Assembly: GCF_009830105.1 (NCBI RefSeq)
Contig: NZ_WURB01000001.1
Location: 372,001-436,000 of the forward strand
From: Microvirga makkahensis
GTDB lineage: Bacteria; Pseudomonadota; Alphaproteobacteria; Rhizobiales; Beijerinckiaceae
DNA length: 64,000 nucleotides
Direction of reading: 5' to 3'
The notes beneath the pieces were generated by a model that saw only the letters and a program-made list of their open reading frames with translations, made no database searches and was not told the DNA's origin. This document shows, piece by piece, positions 9,335 through 18,294 of this stretch (position 1 is its first letter; each line of letters begins with the position of its first letter). The translations under genes were made by a program, and so were the position numbers.

Positions 9335-10453
9335 ATGCGCGAGCGTGCCCTCATCCTGGTGGTCGACGATATCGAGGAGAACATCGAAATCGTCCGGGTG
9401 CGCCTGGAGGCGCAAGGATACGATGTCGCAACGGCCACCAGCGGGCACGAGGCCCTGGAGCGGACCGAAAGGCTTCGGCCCGACCTGATCCTGCTCGACA
9501 TCATGATGCCGGACATGGACGGCATCGCGGTAACCAAGTGTCTCAAGAGCGACGAGGCGCTTCGGCCCATTCCCATCATTCTGCTGACCGCCAAATCCAG
9601 CATCACGGATGTTGTCGCGGGCCTCGACGCCGGAGGCGACGATTATCTGACGAAGCCGTTCGAGCCCGCCACCCTCGTGGCGCGGGTGCGCTCTCTTCTT
9701 AGGATCAAAACCCTTTACGATACGGTGCAGGCGCAGGCGGCCGAACTGGCCGCTCTGAACCGGGAACTGCGGACGCGGGTGAAGCAGCAGGTGCAGGAGC
9801 TCGAGCGGTTGCGCGACCTCAGGCGCTTCTTGGCTCCCCAGATCGCCGACATGATCGCCTCGAAGGGCGGCAGTGCTGAAATTCTGGAGCATCACCGCCG
9901 GGAGATCGTCGTGCTCTTCTGCGATCTGCGCGGCTTCACGAGCTTTGCCGAGATTGCCGCTCCCGAGGAGGTGATGGCCCTGCTGAACGCATATCACTCC
10001 ACCCTCGGACCGCTGATCCACGCTGCCGAGGGAACGCTCGAGCGGTTCACAGGCGATGGCATGATGATCTTCTTCAATGATCCCATCCCCTGCCCCGATG
10101 CTGCCGCCCGCGCCGTGAGGCTCGCCGCCGCCATGCGCGACAGTACCCAGGAATTATCCCGCGACTGGGGCCTCCGAGGCTATACCATCGGCTTCGGAAT
10201 CGGTATCTCTCAGGGCTATGCTACGCTCGGTCGGATCGGTTTCGAGGGCCGGTTCGATTACGCGGCGATCGGTACCGTGACGAATGTCGCAGCACGCCTC
10301 TGCTCGGAAGCACATGATGGCCAGATCCTGGTGACGCAGCGCATCGCATCCGAAGTGGAGGACATGGCCACGCTGGTTTCCCTGGGCGACTTTCATTTGA
10401 AGGGCCTCAGTCGCCCTATCCCGATCTACAATGTCGAGGGTCTCAAGACCTGA
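9335..10453 (+). CDS. response regulator fused to class III adenylate/guanylate cyclase
   Basis: The 372-residue protein has an N-terminal receiver (D55 in LILLDIMMP, K108 in YLTKPFEP), a coiled coil (about 126-165) and a class III nucleotidyl cyclase domain (about 188-370). The metal-binding aspartates are present in LFCDLRGFT (D197) and FTGDGMMIFF (D241), as are the transition-state residues in TNVAARL (N317, R321), so the enzyme should be active. The position usually occupied by a purine-specifying lysine is arginine in LERFTGD, so ATP versus GTP preference is uncertain. It ends the operon and overlaps the convergent uxuB gene by 11 bases. Confidence 0.9.
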   Translation: MRERALILVVDDIEENIEIVRVRLEAQGYDVATATSGHEALERTERLRPDLILLDIMMPDMDGIAVTKCLKSDEALRPIPIILLTAKSSITDVVAGLDAGGDDYLTKPFEPATLVARVRSLLRIKTLYDTVQAQAAELAALNRELRTRVKQQVQELERLRDLRRFLAPQIADMIASKGGSAEILEHHRREIVVLFCDLRGFTSFAEIAAPEEVMALLNAYHSTLGPLIHAAEGTLERFTGDGMMIFFNDPIPCPDAAARAVRLAAAMRDSTQELSRDWGLRGYTIGFGIGISQGYATLGRIGFEGRFDYAAIGTVTNVAARLCSEAHDGQILVTQRIASEVEDMATLVSLGDFHLKGLSRPIPIYNVEGLKT

Positions 10454-11930
10454 CAGGCTGGGACCATTCGGCGACGGTTCGCTTTGAGCCGTTCGCATAG
10501 AGTTGCACCAAGGCCGCGCCGACAGCTCCGGTAAAGCGTTCGTCGTTGGGAAGGTCGTCTCCGAAGATCTCGCGCACGGCGAACAATTCTCCGGCCAGCT
10601 GCTCCGGCGAGCCTCCCGCCCGATCCGCCCTCTCCCGGAGGTGCGCGGCCATAGGGTCACGCACATCGATGGGAGCCCCGTTCTCGTCAATGCCCGTCAC
10701 ATAACGCATCCAGGCTGCGACACCCAGCGCGAGCCTTTCGACGGGAGCATTCTCGCGCAAGCGGTCACGGATCGTCCCGAGCAGGCGCTGCGGCAGCTTC
10801 TGCGAGCCGTCCATGGCGATCTGCCACGTGCGGTGCCGGAGGGCAGGATTCTTGAATCTCTCGATGAGGGCGTACTTATACGCGTCGAGATCGGCGCCTG
10901 TGGGCATGTGGAGCGTGGGCGTCACCTCCTCGTCCATCAGTCCCGCGATCAGCCGCTCGAAAGCCGATTCGGCCATGGCGTCCGCGACCGTTTCATAACC
11001 GGCGAGATAGCCGAGATAGGCCAGCGTCGAGTGGCTTCCGTTGAGGAGCCGCAGCTTCATGCGCTCGTAGGGCTCGACATCCGTCACGAACTCCGCTCCG
11101 GCATTCTCCCAGGGCGGTCGGCCCTGCGGGAATCGGTCCTCGATGATCCATTGCGTGAAGCGCTCGGTCACCACGGGCCACACGTCCGTTACGCCCAATG
11201 CCTCCCTGATGCGCCTGCGATCCTCGTCGCTCGTCGCTGGGACGATCCGGTCGACCATGGTCGACGGGCAGGACACTTCATCCGCCACGAACCGGCCGAA
11301 TGCAGGATCTGACAATTCCGCAAACCGTGTCAGGACCCGTTTCACCGTATGCCCGTTGGACGGAAGATTGTCGCAGGTGAGTACAGTGAAGGGGGCAATC
11401 CCGGCAACCCACCGGCGCCGCAAGGCTTCCAGAATGAAGCCGGGCGCGGATCGGGGCCGATGCGGATTCTGCAGATCGTGCACGATGTCCGGATGGGATT
11501 CGTTCAGCGTTCCGGTTGCCGGGTCGTGGCAATAGCCCTTCTCGGTCACCGTTAGCGAAACGATCCGCGTTCTCGGATCGGCCATGGCGCGCAGAAGATC
11601 CTCGACGGCCCGCGGGGCGACGATGACGCGCTGGATCGAGCCGACGACGCGAAGCGCCTCTCCCTCACCCGAGCGAATGGAGAGCGTGTAGAGACCGTTC
11701 TGTGGTTCCAGCGCATCGTAGGTGTCCGGGCTGCGCAGGCTCGCCGCCACGATCCCCCAGCGAGGATCCTGCGCCAGGACATCGTCGACATAGACAGCCT
11801 GGTGAGCGCGGTGAAACGCGCCCACGCCGAGATGCACGATGCCGGACGAAACCTCGCGGCGGTCGTACCGGGGACGCACGACGGCCGAAGGCAGATCGGC
11901 GAGGCTTGCTTCGCTCAGGCGTTTCGGCAT
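10443..11930 (-). CDS. uxuB: fructuronate reductase / mannitol dehydrogenase family
   Basis: The 495-residue protein belongs to the long-chain mannitol dehydrogenase family: N-terminal NAD(P) domain beginning SSGIVHLGVGAFHRAHQAVY and a C-terminal domain with the catalytic block KLRLLNGSHSTLAYLGYLAG. The family contains mannitol 2-dehydrogenase and D-mannonate oxidoreductase (UxuB). The neighbouring uxaC, uxaA and uxuA argue for UxuB, which reduces fructuronate to mannonate. I placed the start at 11930 (MPKRLSEA), after a GAGGGTG sequence, 7 bases past the end of the upstream permease gene; a longer frame would run into that gene. Confidence 0.85.
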   Translation of the reverse strand: MPKRLSEASLADLPSAVVRPRYDRREVSSGIVHLGVGAFHRAHQAVYVDDVLAQDPRWGIVAASLRSPDTYDALEPQNGLYTLSIRSGEGEALRVVGSIQRVIVAPRAVEDLLRAMADPRTRIVSLTVTEKGYCHDPATGTLNESHPDIVHDLQNPHRPRSAPGFILEALRRRWVAGIAPFTVLTCDNLPSNGHTVKRVLTRFAELSDPAFGRFVADEVSCPSTMVDRIVPATSDEDRRRIREALGVTDVWPVVTERFTQWIIEDRFPQGRPPWENAGAEFVTDVEPYERMKLRLLNGSHSTLAYLGYLAGYETVADAMAESAFERLIAGLMDEEVTPTLHMPTGADLDAYKYALIERFKNPALRHRTWQIAMDGSQKLPQRLLGTIRDRLRENAPVERLALGVAAWMRYVTGIDENGAPIDVRDPMAAHLRERADRAGGSPEQLAGELFAVREIFGDDLPNDERFTGAVGAALVQLYANGSKRTVAEWSQPVRS

Positions 11931-11937
11931 GACACCC

Positions 11938-12780
11938 TCAATGCGCCGGCTGCTGCTTTGCGCGAGTGACGATTTGCGTCGGATTGACGAAGCGCAGGGC
12001 GATGACGAGCCAGACCAGCGTCGTGGCCATGTAGACGACGGCCATGGCGTCGATCGATTGCACGGCGCGAACGCCCGCAGCGAAAACCGCATAATAAAGC
12101 GCCACGACCAGAGTCTGACTCGTCGGCCCAGCGACCAGGAAGGTCAGCTCGAACATGGCGATGGTGCGCACAAGAACCAGCAGAAGCGCCGCCAGGATGC
12201 CGGGGAGGAGTAAAGGCAGGAGCACATGGATGAAGAGCTTGAAGGTATTGGCCCCGAACACCCGGGCGGCCGCCTCGATCTTCGGATCGATCTGCTCGAT
12301 GAAGGGGATCATGACGAGGATCACAAAGGGAACCGTCGGAACCAGATTGGCCACGACGACGCCCCAGAACGTGCCCGCAAGGCCCGTCCGGTATAGAACG
12401 GTCGCCAGCGGAATGCCGAAGGTGATCGGCGGAATCAGCAGCGGCAGCAGGAATAGCAGCACCAGGAGGCGCTTGCCCGCGAACTCGCGGCGTGCGAGCG
12501 CATAGGCCGCGGTAACGCCCAGCGCTCCCGAGAGAAGAACCACCAGTCCGGCGACCTGAAACGTGACGATCAGAACATCCCAGAGCTGGAACTCGCTCCA
12601 CGCGGACGAATACCAACGCGTGGTCCAGCCGAGCGGCAGCCACGTGCCGAGCCACCGGGTGGCGAAGGAGCTCGTGATCACCGTCCCGATCATGGCAAGA
12701 AGATTGATGACGAAGAAACCGACTAGGCTCCAGACGGCCGCAGCCCATAGTTTCGCGCCAAGTGTCGTGTCGCGGATCAT
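11938..12780 (-). CDS. ABC transporter permease (PotC-type)
   Basis: The 280-residue protein has about six hydrophobic segments and the EAA loop (DPKIEAAARVFGANTFKLFIHVLLPLLLPG) that docks onto the ATPase. It belongs to the binding-protein-dependent transport inner membrane component family of the PotBC/iron/thiamine type. It follows the other permease gene by 4 bases on the same strand and lies between uxuB and the ATPase, so it is probably part of an importer for a hexuronate, hexuronate oligomer or related polyol acid. Confidence 0.9.
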   Translation of the reverse strand: MIRDTTLGAKLWAAAVWSLVGFFVINLLAMIGTVITSSFATRWLGTWLPLGWTTRWYSSAWSEFQLWDVLIVTFQVAGLVVLLSGALGVTAAYALARREFAGKRLLVLLFLLPLLIPPITFGIPLATVLYRTGLAGTFWGVVVANLVPTVPFVILVMIPFIEQIDPKIEAAARVFGANTFKLFIHVLLPLLLPGILAALLLVLVRTIAMFELTFLVAGPTSQTLVVALYYAVFAAGVRAVQSIDAMAVVYMATTLVWLVIALRFVNPTQIVTRAKQQPAH

Positions 12781-12784
12781 CGCC

Positions 12785-13696
12785 TTATCCTTTCGCGCCG
12801 GAGGCAGGGCCGCGGTAGAACAGACCGCGCGAGGCGAGCACCAGCACGACGATGGCGAGCTGAACGAAGCCCATGATCATCGCAACGGCCGAAGCCATGG
12901 AGTAGTCGTATTCCTCGAAGGCGGCCTGATAGGCTGCAATCGAGATCACGCGGGTCGAGCCCGCCGGCTCGCCGAGCAGAACCGCCGAGGGGAAGACCGA
13001 GAAAGCCTGCACGAAGGACAGGCAGAACGTGATGGCGAATCCCGGCATCAGGAGCGGCAGATATACGTGGACGAAGCGTTGCCACGCACTTGCCCCGAGA
13101 GTTGCCGCCGCTTGCTCCAGCGCCGGATCGATGCCGGTGACATAGGATAGGGTCAGCAGGAACGTGAACGGGAATCCCGTGATCACGAGAGAGGCGAAAA
13201 CGCCCCAATAGTTGTGAACCAGCCGCAAGGGCTGATCGATGAGACCGAGGGCGACAAGAGTCCGGTTGAACCACCCCTGAGGGCCGAGATAGTTCAGAAG
13301 TCCTTCGGCGACCAGAACAGTCCCGAGGGTGATCGGTAGAACGAGGATCGTCGTCAGAAGGCGCTGGCGCCGCATGAGCCGCACGCGAAACGAAACCGGC
13401 ACGGCGAACAGCAGGTTCAGCAGCGTGACCGGAACGGACAGCAAGAGCGTGTTGGCGATCGTGTCGTAGAGATAGGAATCGGAGAAGAAGCGCTGGTAAT
13501 TGGCGAGCCAGCCGCCATTCTTCGGCTCGAAGGACAGAATGAAGCCGAAGGCGAAGGGATAGACGAAGAGCAGCAGGCTGAAGACGGCCGCAGGAACGAC
13601 CAGAAGAGTCACCGCGTCGAACCCTCTGGCGGCCAGCCGTTGCCTCAAGCTCGGCCCCTGAACGACGCGGGTTGTGGGCGCGATTGCCTCCATCAT
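12785..13696 (-). CDS. ABC transporter permease (PotB-type)
   Basis: The 303-residue membrane protein has an N-terminal transmembrane segment (VTLLVVPAAVFSLLLFVYPFAFGF), a periplasmic loop and further segments with the EAA motif DPALEQAAATLGASAWQRFVHVYLPLLMPG. It is the first permease of the ABC importer. Its ATG overlaps the stop codon of the ATPase gene (ATGA), which indicates translational coupling. Confidence 0.9.
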   Translation of the reverse strand: MMEAIAPTTRVVQGPSLRQRLAARGFDAVTLLVVPAAVFSLLLFVYPFAFGFILSFEPKNGGWLANYQRFFSDSYLYDTIANTLLLSVPVTLLNLLFAVPVSFRVRLMRRQRLLTTILVLPITLGTVLVAEGLLNYLGPQGWFNRTLVALGLIDQPLRLVHNYWGVFASLVITGFPFTFLLTLSYVTGIDPALEQAAATLGASAWQRFVHVYLPLLMPGFAITFCLSFVQAFSVFPSAVLLGEPAGSTRVISIAAYQAAFEEYDYSMASAVAMIMGFVQLAIVVLVLASRGLFYRGPASGAKG

Positions 13697-14778
13697 CTCC
13701 TCCCCTTGATCGGCTCGGCGAAGACGAGAACGCGCTGATCGTCGGCCTGAAGGTGAACGGTCGACCCCAGATCGACCGGCTGATGGGAGCGGAAGACAAA
13801 GTCGAGCCCACCCTCCGAATGCGCCGTTCCGACGAATTCGCGACCCCGGTATTCGATGGTATCGACCTTGACCTTCAATGCATTTCCGCCGGCCTCGCCA
13901 AGAACAAGATCGTCCGGGCGGATCGCCGCATAAGCGGTCGAGCCCACCGACAGATTTTCGCGGGCGACGCCACTGATCCTGGAACCTTCCACGTCGAGAA
14001 GCGCCCTGCCGTTCTCCACCGAGACGACCGTGCCTTTCAGCCTGTTGCGGAACCCCATGAATTCGGCCACATCGAGATGAGCCGGTGCTTCATAGAGCTC
14101 CTTCGGCGTTCCGACCTGGCGGACGACGCCATCGCGCAGCACCACGATCCTGTCGGCGAGCGACAGGGCCTCGTCCTGGTCGTGAGTCACGTAGATCGTT
14201 GTCGCACCGAGCTCGTTGTGAATGCGCCTGATTTCGGCTCGCATTTCGAGACGCAGCTTTGCATCGAGATTGGACAGCGGCTCGTCCATGAGGACGAGCG
14301 GCGGCTCGATGACGATGGCGCGAGCGATGGCGACGCGCTGCTGCTGACCGCCGGACAGCTGACCAGGCAGCTTGTTCTCCTGTCCCTGGAGACGGACGAG
14401 GCCGAGCGCCTCGTTCACCTTGCGATCGATCTCCGCCTTCGGCATTCCACGCATCTTGAGGCCGAAACCGATATTCTGACGCACGTTGAGGTGGGGAAAC
14501 AGCGCGTAGTTCTGAAAGACCATACCGAAGCCGCGCTCTTCGGGACGGAGCGTGTCGATCCGGTTCTTGTCGAGCCAGATCGCACCGCCCGTGACGGGAA
14601 GAAGACCCGCGATACAGTTCAGCGTCGTCGACTTGCCGCAGCCGGACGGCCCGAGCAGCGCGATGAACTCGCGTCGCTGGATCGTAAGAGAGACATCGCG
14701 AAGAGCGTTGAGGGCCCCGAATTCGCGGCTGACGCGGTCGAGCCGGACTTCGCCGAACTGTGAGAGAGCTATGGTCAT
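13693..14778 (-). CDS. ABC transporter ATP-binding protein (PotA/FbpC type)
   Basis: The 361-residue ATPase shows Walker A GPSGCGKST, Q-loop MVFQNYALFPHLNV, signature LSGGQQQRVAIARA, Walker B LVLMDEPLSNLD and the switch histidine in VTHDQDEA, followed by a C-terminal TOBE domain (about residues 270-361). The start at 14778 (MTIALSQF) is the first with homology; upstream in-frame codons overlap the binding-protein gene. It is coupled to the permease gene by a 4-base overlap and follows the binding-protein gene by 14 bases. Confidence 0.93.
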   Translation of the reverse strand: MTIALSQFGEVRLDRVSREFGALNALRDVSLTIQRREFIALLGPSGCGKSTTLNCIAGLLPVTGGAIWLDKNRIDTLRPEERGFGMVFQNYALFPHLNVRQNIGFGLKMRGMPKAEIDRKVNEALGLVRLQGQENKLPGQLSGGQQQRVAIARAIVIEPPLVLMDEPLSNLDAKLRLEMRAEIRRIHNELGATTIYVTHDQDEALSLADRIVVLRDGVVRQVGTPKELYEAPAHLDVAEFMGFRNRLKGTVVSVENGRALLDVEGSRISGVARENLSVGSTAYAAIRPDDLVLGEAGGNALKVKVDTIEYRGREFVGTAHSEGGLDFVFRSHQPVDLGSTVHLQADDQRVLVFAEPIKGRR

Positions 14779-14792
14779 CGCGGGTCCTCGGA

Positions 14793-15980
14793 TTACTTGC
14801 GCTTTGCCCCGCCGATCTGCTCGTCCCACATGCGGAACGCAACCACCATCTGCTCCGGCTGGAGCGGCAGCTCGATCGGGTTCTCGGCGATCCACTTCTC
14901 GTATTCGGGGCGCCCGTATTCCTTAATCGCAGCCTGGCTCTCCGGAGGAGCCATATCGAGAGTGACGTCCTTCACGGCGGGGCCGGGGTAGAAGTAGCCC
15001 TCGTCGTAGGTGTAGGCCTGTTGCTCCTTGGTGAGGAGGAAGCTCATCAGGTCGAGAAGAACGGCAATCTTCTCGTTCGACAGCCCTTTCGGGATGCACA
15101 TGTAGTGCGCGTCCGCGACCCAGTGGAAGCCTTTGAGCGCGGCAACCTTCGCCTCCTTCGGAACGACGCCGAGCACGCGTGGATTGATGTCCCAGCCGGT
15201 CGTCGTCACGGTCATGTCGCGTGAGCCTTCGCCCAGTTCCTTCATGACCGCGCCCGTTCCGGACGGGTAGTACTCGATATTCTGGCCGAGCTCCTTGAGA
15301 TAGGCCCAGGTCTTGTCCCAGCCCTTGGCGGGATCCTGCGGATTGCTGTCGCCCAAAAGGTAAGGCAGCCCCATGATGAAGGTGCGGCCGGGTCCGGAAT
15401 TCGCGGGCCGGGCATAAATCAGCCGGTTCGGATTTTCCTTGCTCCAGGCCAGCAGCTCTTCGGCCGTCGTGGGCACCTTCTTGACCTTGTCGGGCATGTA
15501 TTCGAGGAGAGGGCCCGACGGATAATACGTGACGACGACGCCCTGCCCTTTCGCCAAGGTCTGCATCTTGGCGGCTGCAGGAAGATAGATGTCGTCGAGC
15601 TTGGGCAGGGCACTCGCGTGCTGCGGAATGAGATCCACCCAGAGCTTCTGGTCGATCCCGGCGGAGAGCGCGTCAGTGCCTGTGAGCACGAGATCGATAT
15701 CGACCCGGCCCGCATCCTGCTGCGCTTTGAGCTTGCCTGCGAGCTCAGGCGCGGGAGCTTTGGTGAAAGTGATGCGGGAAACCAGATCGGGCTTGGTCTT
15801 GCGGTAATTCTCGATCGCCTTCTGGGTCAGAGCCAGATTACCCGCGACGTCGATGATGTTGAGCGCGACCGGGCTTTTCGGCAATGCCAATTGAGCGAAG
15901 CTCGGACCGCTTAGAGCGGCCGCACCGGCAGCGCCAGCCACACCGCCCACGAAGGTTCGTCTGCTGATCAGGTTCGTCAT
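14793..15980 (-). CDS. ABC transporter extracellular solute-binding protein
   Basis: The 395-residue protein starts with a twin-arginine-like signal (ISRRTFVGGVAGAAGAAALSG), so Tat export is likely. The mature part belongs to the extracellular solute-binding protein family 1 (spermidine/putrescine/iron-type), with VALNIIDVAGNLALTQKAIENY near the start. The start at 15980 follows a strong GGGAGGAAG ribosome binding site. Position between uxaC and the transporter genes suggests the ligand is a hexuronate or its oligomer; this is inference from context because the family also binds polyamines, iron and sugars. Confidence 0.88.
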   Translation of the reverse strand: MTNLISRRTFVGGVAGAAGAAALSGPSFAQLALPKSPVALNIIDVAGNLALTQKAIENYRKTKPDLVSRITFTKAPAPELAGKLKAQQDAGRVDIDLVLTGTDALSAGIDQKLWVDLIPQHASALPKLDDIYLPAAAKMQTLAKGQGVVVTYYPSGPLLEYMPDKVKKVPTTAEELLAWSKENPNRLIYARPANSGPGRTFIMGLPYLLGDSNPQDPAKGWDKTWAYLKELGQNIEYYPSGTGAVMKELGEGSRDMTVTTTGWDINPRVLGVVPKEAKVAALKGFHWVADAHYMCIPKGLSNEKIAVLLDLMSFLLTKEQQAYTYDEGYFYPGPAVKDVTLDMAPPESQAAIKEYGRPEYEKWIAENPIELPLQPEQMVVAFRMWDEQIGGAKRK

Positions 15981-16030
15981 GTCTTCCTCCCGTTCTGTGC
16001 GACTGGCCTCTTTGCCGGCCAGGTCCGTTC

Positions 16031-17434
16031 TCACAGCTTGTAGGCCTCCTTCGCGAGGCGATATGCGAGGTTGTAGGCCAACTCGTGCGCCTCATCCTCG
16101 TCGAGACGATGAGTGGCCACCAGATGGCTCAGAAAGGCGCAGTCGACCCGTCGCGCCACGTCGTGACGGGCGGGAATCGACAGATAGGCCCGAGTATCGT
16201 CGTTGAAGCCGACCGTGTTGTAGAACCCGGCCGTCTCCGTCGTGAGCTCCCGGTAGCGGCGCATGCCATCGGGCGCGTCGAAGAACCACCAGGCAGGACC
16301 GAGCTTCAGTGCCCGGTAATGTCCTGCGAGCGGCGCGAGCTCGCGCGAGTAGCTCGTCTCGTCCAGGGTGAAGAGGATGAGAGTGAAATTGCGCTCGTTG
16401 CCGAACCGGTCGAGGAGCGGCTTCAACGCATGGACGTAATCCGTGCGGGTGGGAATGTCGGCTCCCATATCCCGGCCGAAGCGGTTGAAGACCGTATCGT
16501 TGTGATTGCGGAACGAGCCCGGATGAATTTGCATGACCATGCCGTCTTCGACGCTCATGGCGGCCATCTCCGTGAGCATCTGCGCGCGAAACAGCTCGGC
16601 GTCATCGGGGTTCGCATCGCCCGTCGAGACGCGGCGGAACAGGGCCTCGGCATCCGCCCGTGACAGGTCGGCGGTTCGCGCCGTCGGATGTCCGTGATCG
16701 GTGGATGTCGCGCCGTAGGTGCGGAAGAACGCACGCCGCTTGCGATGCGCCTCGAGATAGCCGCTCCAATTGGTCGTGTCGCAGCCTGTGACCTCCCCGA
16801 ATCGGATGAGGTTCTGCGGGAAGCCTTCGAAATCCGGGTCGACCACCGGATCGGGGCGGTAGGCCGTGACCACGCGTCCTCCCCAGCCCGAGCGGCGGAT
16901 GATCTCGTGATAAACCAGAGGGTCAAGCGGGCTTTCCGTCGTGGCGATGACCTCGATCCGGAAGCGCTCGAACAGAGCGCGCGGGCGGAACTCCGGCGTA
17001 CGCAGGGCCGCATCGATCCGATCGTAATAGGCGTCTGCGTTGTCGGCGCAGAGCCGTTCGGTGAAACCGAAGAGCGTCGCGAAGGTATGGTCGAGCCACG
17101 CGCGCGTGGGCGTGCCGCGGAAGAGGTGGTAATGCGCGGCGAAGCGCCGCCAGATCACCCGAGGGTCGCGCTCGACCGGCCGGCCGTCCTTAGCCGGAAT
17201 GCCGAGTTCCTCAAGGCTTATACCCTGGCTGTAGAGCATCCGGAAAATGTAATGATCGGGAATGACGAACAGCGCCGCCGGGTCCGGGAATGGTTGGTTC
17301 TCCGCATACCAGCGCGGGTCCGTATGGCCATGCGGAGAGACGATCGGCAGATCGCGGATTCCCTCGTAGAGCCTGCGCGCCACATCCCGTGCTGCAGGCT
17401 CAACGGGAAACAGCCGGTCCGGATGGATCAGCAT
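16031..17434 (-). CDS. uxaC: uronate isomerase (glucuronate isomerase)
   Basis: The 467-residue protein matches UxaC over its whole length: the metal motif LPIVSPHGHTDPRWYAE near the N-terminus, VIPDHYIFRMLYSQG, and the C-terminal WWFFDAPDGMRRYRE and ARHDVARRVDCAFLSHLV blocks. The enzyme converts glucuronate to fructuronate and galacturonate to tagaturonate. It is the first gene of the leftward hexuronate operon and is divergent from the GntR regulator; the 118-base gap between them must hold both promoters. Confidence 0.95.
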   Translation of the reverse strand: MLIHPDRLFPVEPAARDVARRLYEGIRDLPIVSPHGHTDPRWYAENQPFPDPAALFVIPDHYIFRMLYSQGISLEELGIPAKDGRPVERDPRVIWRRFAAHYHLFRGTPTRAWLDHTFATLFGFTERLCADNADAYYDRIDAALRTPEFRPRALFERFRIEVIATTESPLDPLVYHEIIRRSGWGGRVVTAYRPDPVVDPDFEGFPQNLIRFGEVTGCDTTNWSGYLEAHRKRRAFFRTYGATSTDHGHPTARTADLSRADAEALFRRVSTGDANPDDAELFRAQMLTEMAAMSVEDGMVMQIHPGSFRNHNDTVFNRFGRDMGADIPTRTDYVHALKPLLDRFGNERNFTLILFTLDETSYSRELAPLAGHYRALKLGPAWWFFDAPDGMRRYRELTTETAGFYNTVGFNDDTRAYLSIPARHDVARRVDCAFLSHLVATHRLDEDEAHELAYNLAYRLAKEAYKL

Positions 17435-17527
17435 GGCATTCTCCCTAAAGAGTTCGTCTCGACCTTGCCGGCCATTCTCTGAGATCGCACCCCAAGGTTA
17501 GAGCGGTTCTACCGGCTTTGCAATGGC

Positions 17528-17551
17528 CTACTAGTATGGTAGTGTGCCACT
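17528..17551. promoter_or_regulatory. candidate operator between uxaC and the GntR gene
   Basis: The segment CTACTAGTATGGTAG has 4-base inverted arms (CTAC/GTAG) around a 7-base centre, contains the palindrome TACTAGTA, and is followed by AGTG-TGC-CACT. It lies directly upstream of the GntR start and within the divergent promoter region. The symmetry is imperfect, so the exact operator is uncertain. Confidence 0.4.
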
Positions 17552-17552
17552 T

Positions 17553-18281
17553 ATGACTAATAGACTCCCCCTTTTGAAATTCGATGTCAGCCGCGAACCT
17601 ATGGCGCGGCAGGTCACGCGTGCCTTGCGTCAGGCCATCGTGACGATGCAAATCTCCCCAGGGGAAATGCTATCCGAGCAGGACTTGGCGCAACAATTCG
17701 GGGTCAGCCGCTCGCCGGTGAGGGAAGCCCTGATCAAGCTCAGTGAGGCGGGCCTCGTTCGGGTTCTGCCGCAGCGCGGCACGCAGGTCGTCAAGATTTC
17801 TCGAGCGGGCGTCGAGGACGCGCGCTTCATCCGGGAAGCGGTGGAATGCGCGGTCGTCCGCGAGGCCGCATCGAAAGCGGCGCCGGTCATGCTTGCCGAA
17901 CTGAATGCAAGCCTCACCCGCCAGCGCCGCGCGCAACGCTCTGCCTCGACGGAGGAGTTTCTTGCGCTCGACGAGGAATTTCATCGGCTCCTCGCGGAGA
18001 CAGCAGGCCGCCCGGCGGCATGGCGGATGATCGAAGACATCAAGCCGCAGATGGATCGCGTGCGCTTTCTCGATATGACGAAGGCCGTTCCGAGACACGT
18101 GGTTCTTGCGCAGCACACGCTCATTGTGAACGCGATCAAGAACAAAGATCCGGCAGCAGCACAGGAAGCGATGCACCAGCACCTGAGCGAAATCCTGCGC
18201 ACGCTGCCCGAGCTCGCCGCGCAGCACCCACACCTTTTCGAGCCCGAGACAGAGGCGTCCCCGGACGTTCTCAGCGCATGA
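17553..18281 (+). CDS. GntR family regulator, FadR subfamily (hexuronate regulator candidate)
   Basis: The 242-residue protein has an N-terminal winged helix (LSEQDLAQQFGVSRSPVREALIKL, about residues 40-65) and an all-helical FCD ligand domain (about 85-220) with metal-binding histidine positions in EFHRLL, HTLIVNAIKN and HQHLSEI. FadR-type members such as UxuR and ExuR sense hexuronate intermediates. Divergent from uxaC and immediately upstream of uxaA, it is the obvious regulator of this cluster. I prefer ATG 17553; GTG 17544 is in frame 9 bases upstream. Confidence 0.88.
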   Translation: MTNRLPLLKFDVSREPMARQVTRALRQAIVTMQISPGEMLSEQDLAQQFGVSRSPVREALIKLSEAGLVRVLPQRGTQVVKISRAGVEDARFIREAVECAVVREAASKAAPVMLAELNASLTRQRRAQRSASTEEFLALDEEFHRLLAETAGRPAAWRMIEDIKPQMDRVRFLDMTKAVPRHVVLAQHTLIVNAIKNKDPAAAQEAMHQHLSEILRTLPELAAQHPHLFEPETEASPDVLSA

Positions 18282-18294
18282 GCGCTCGGTCGCA

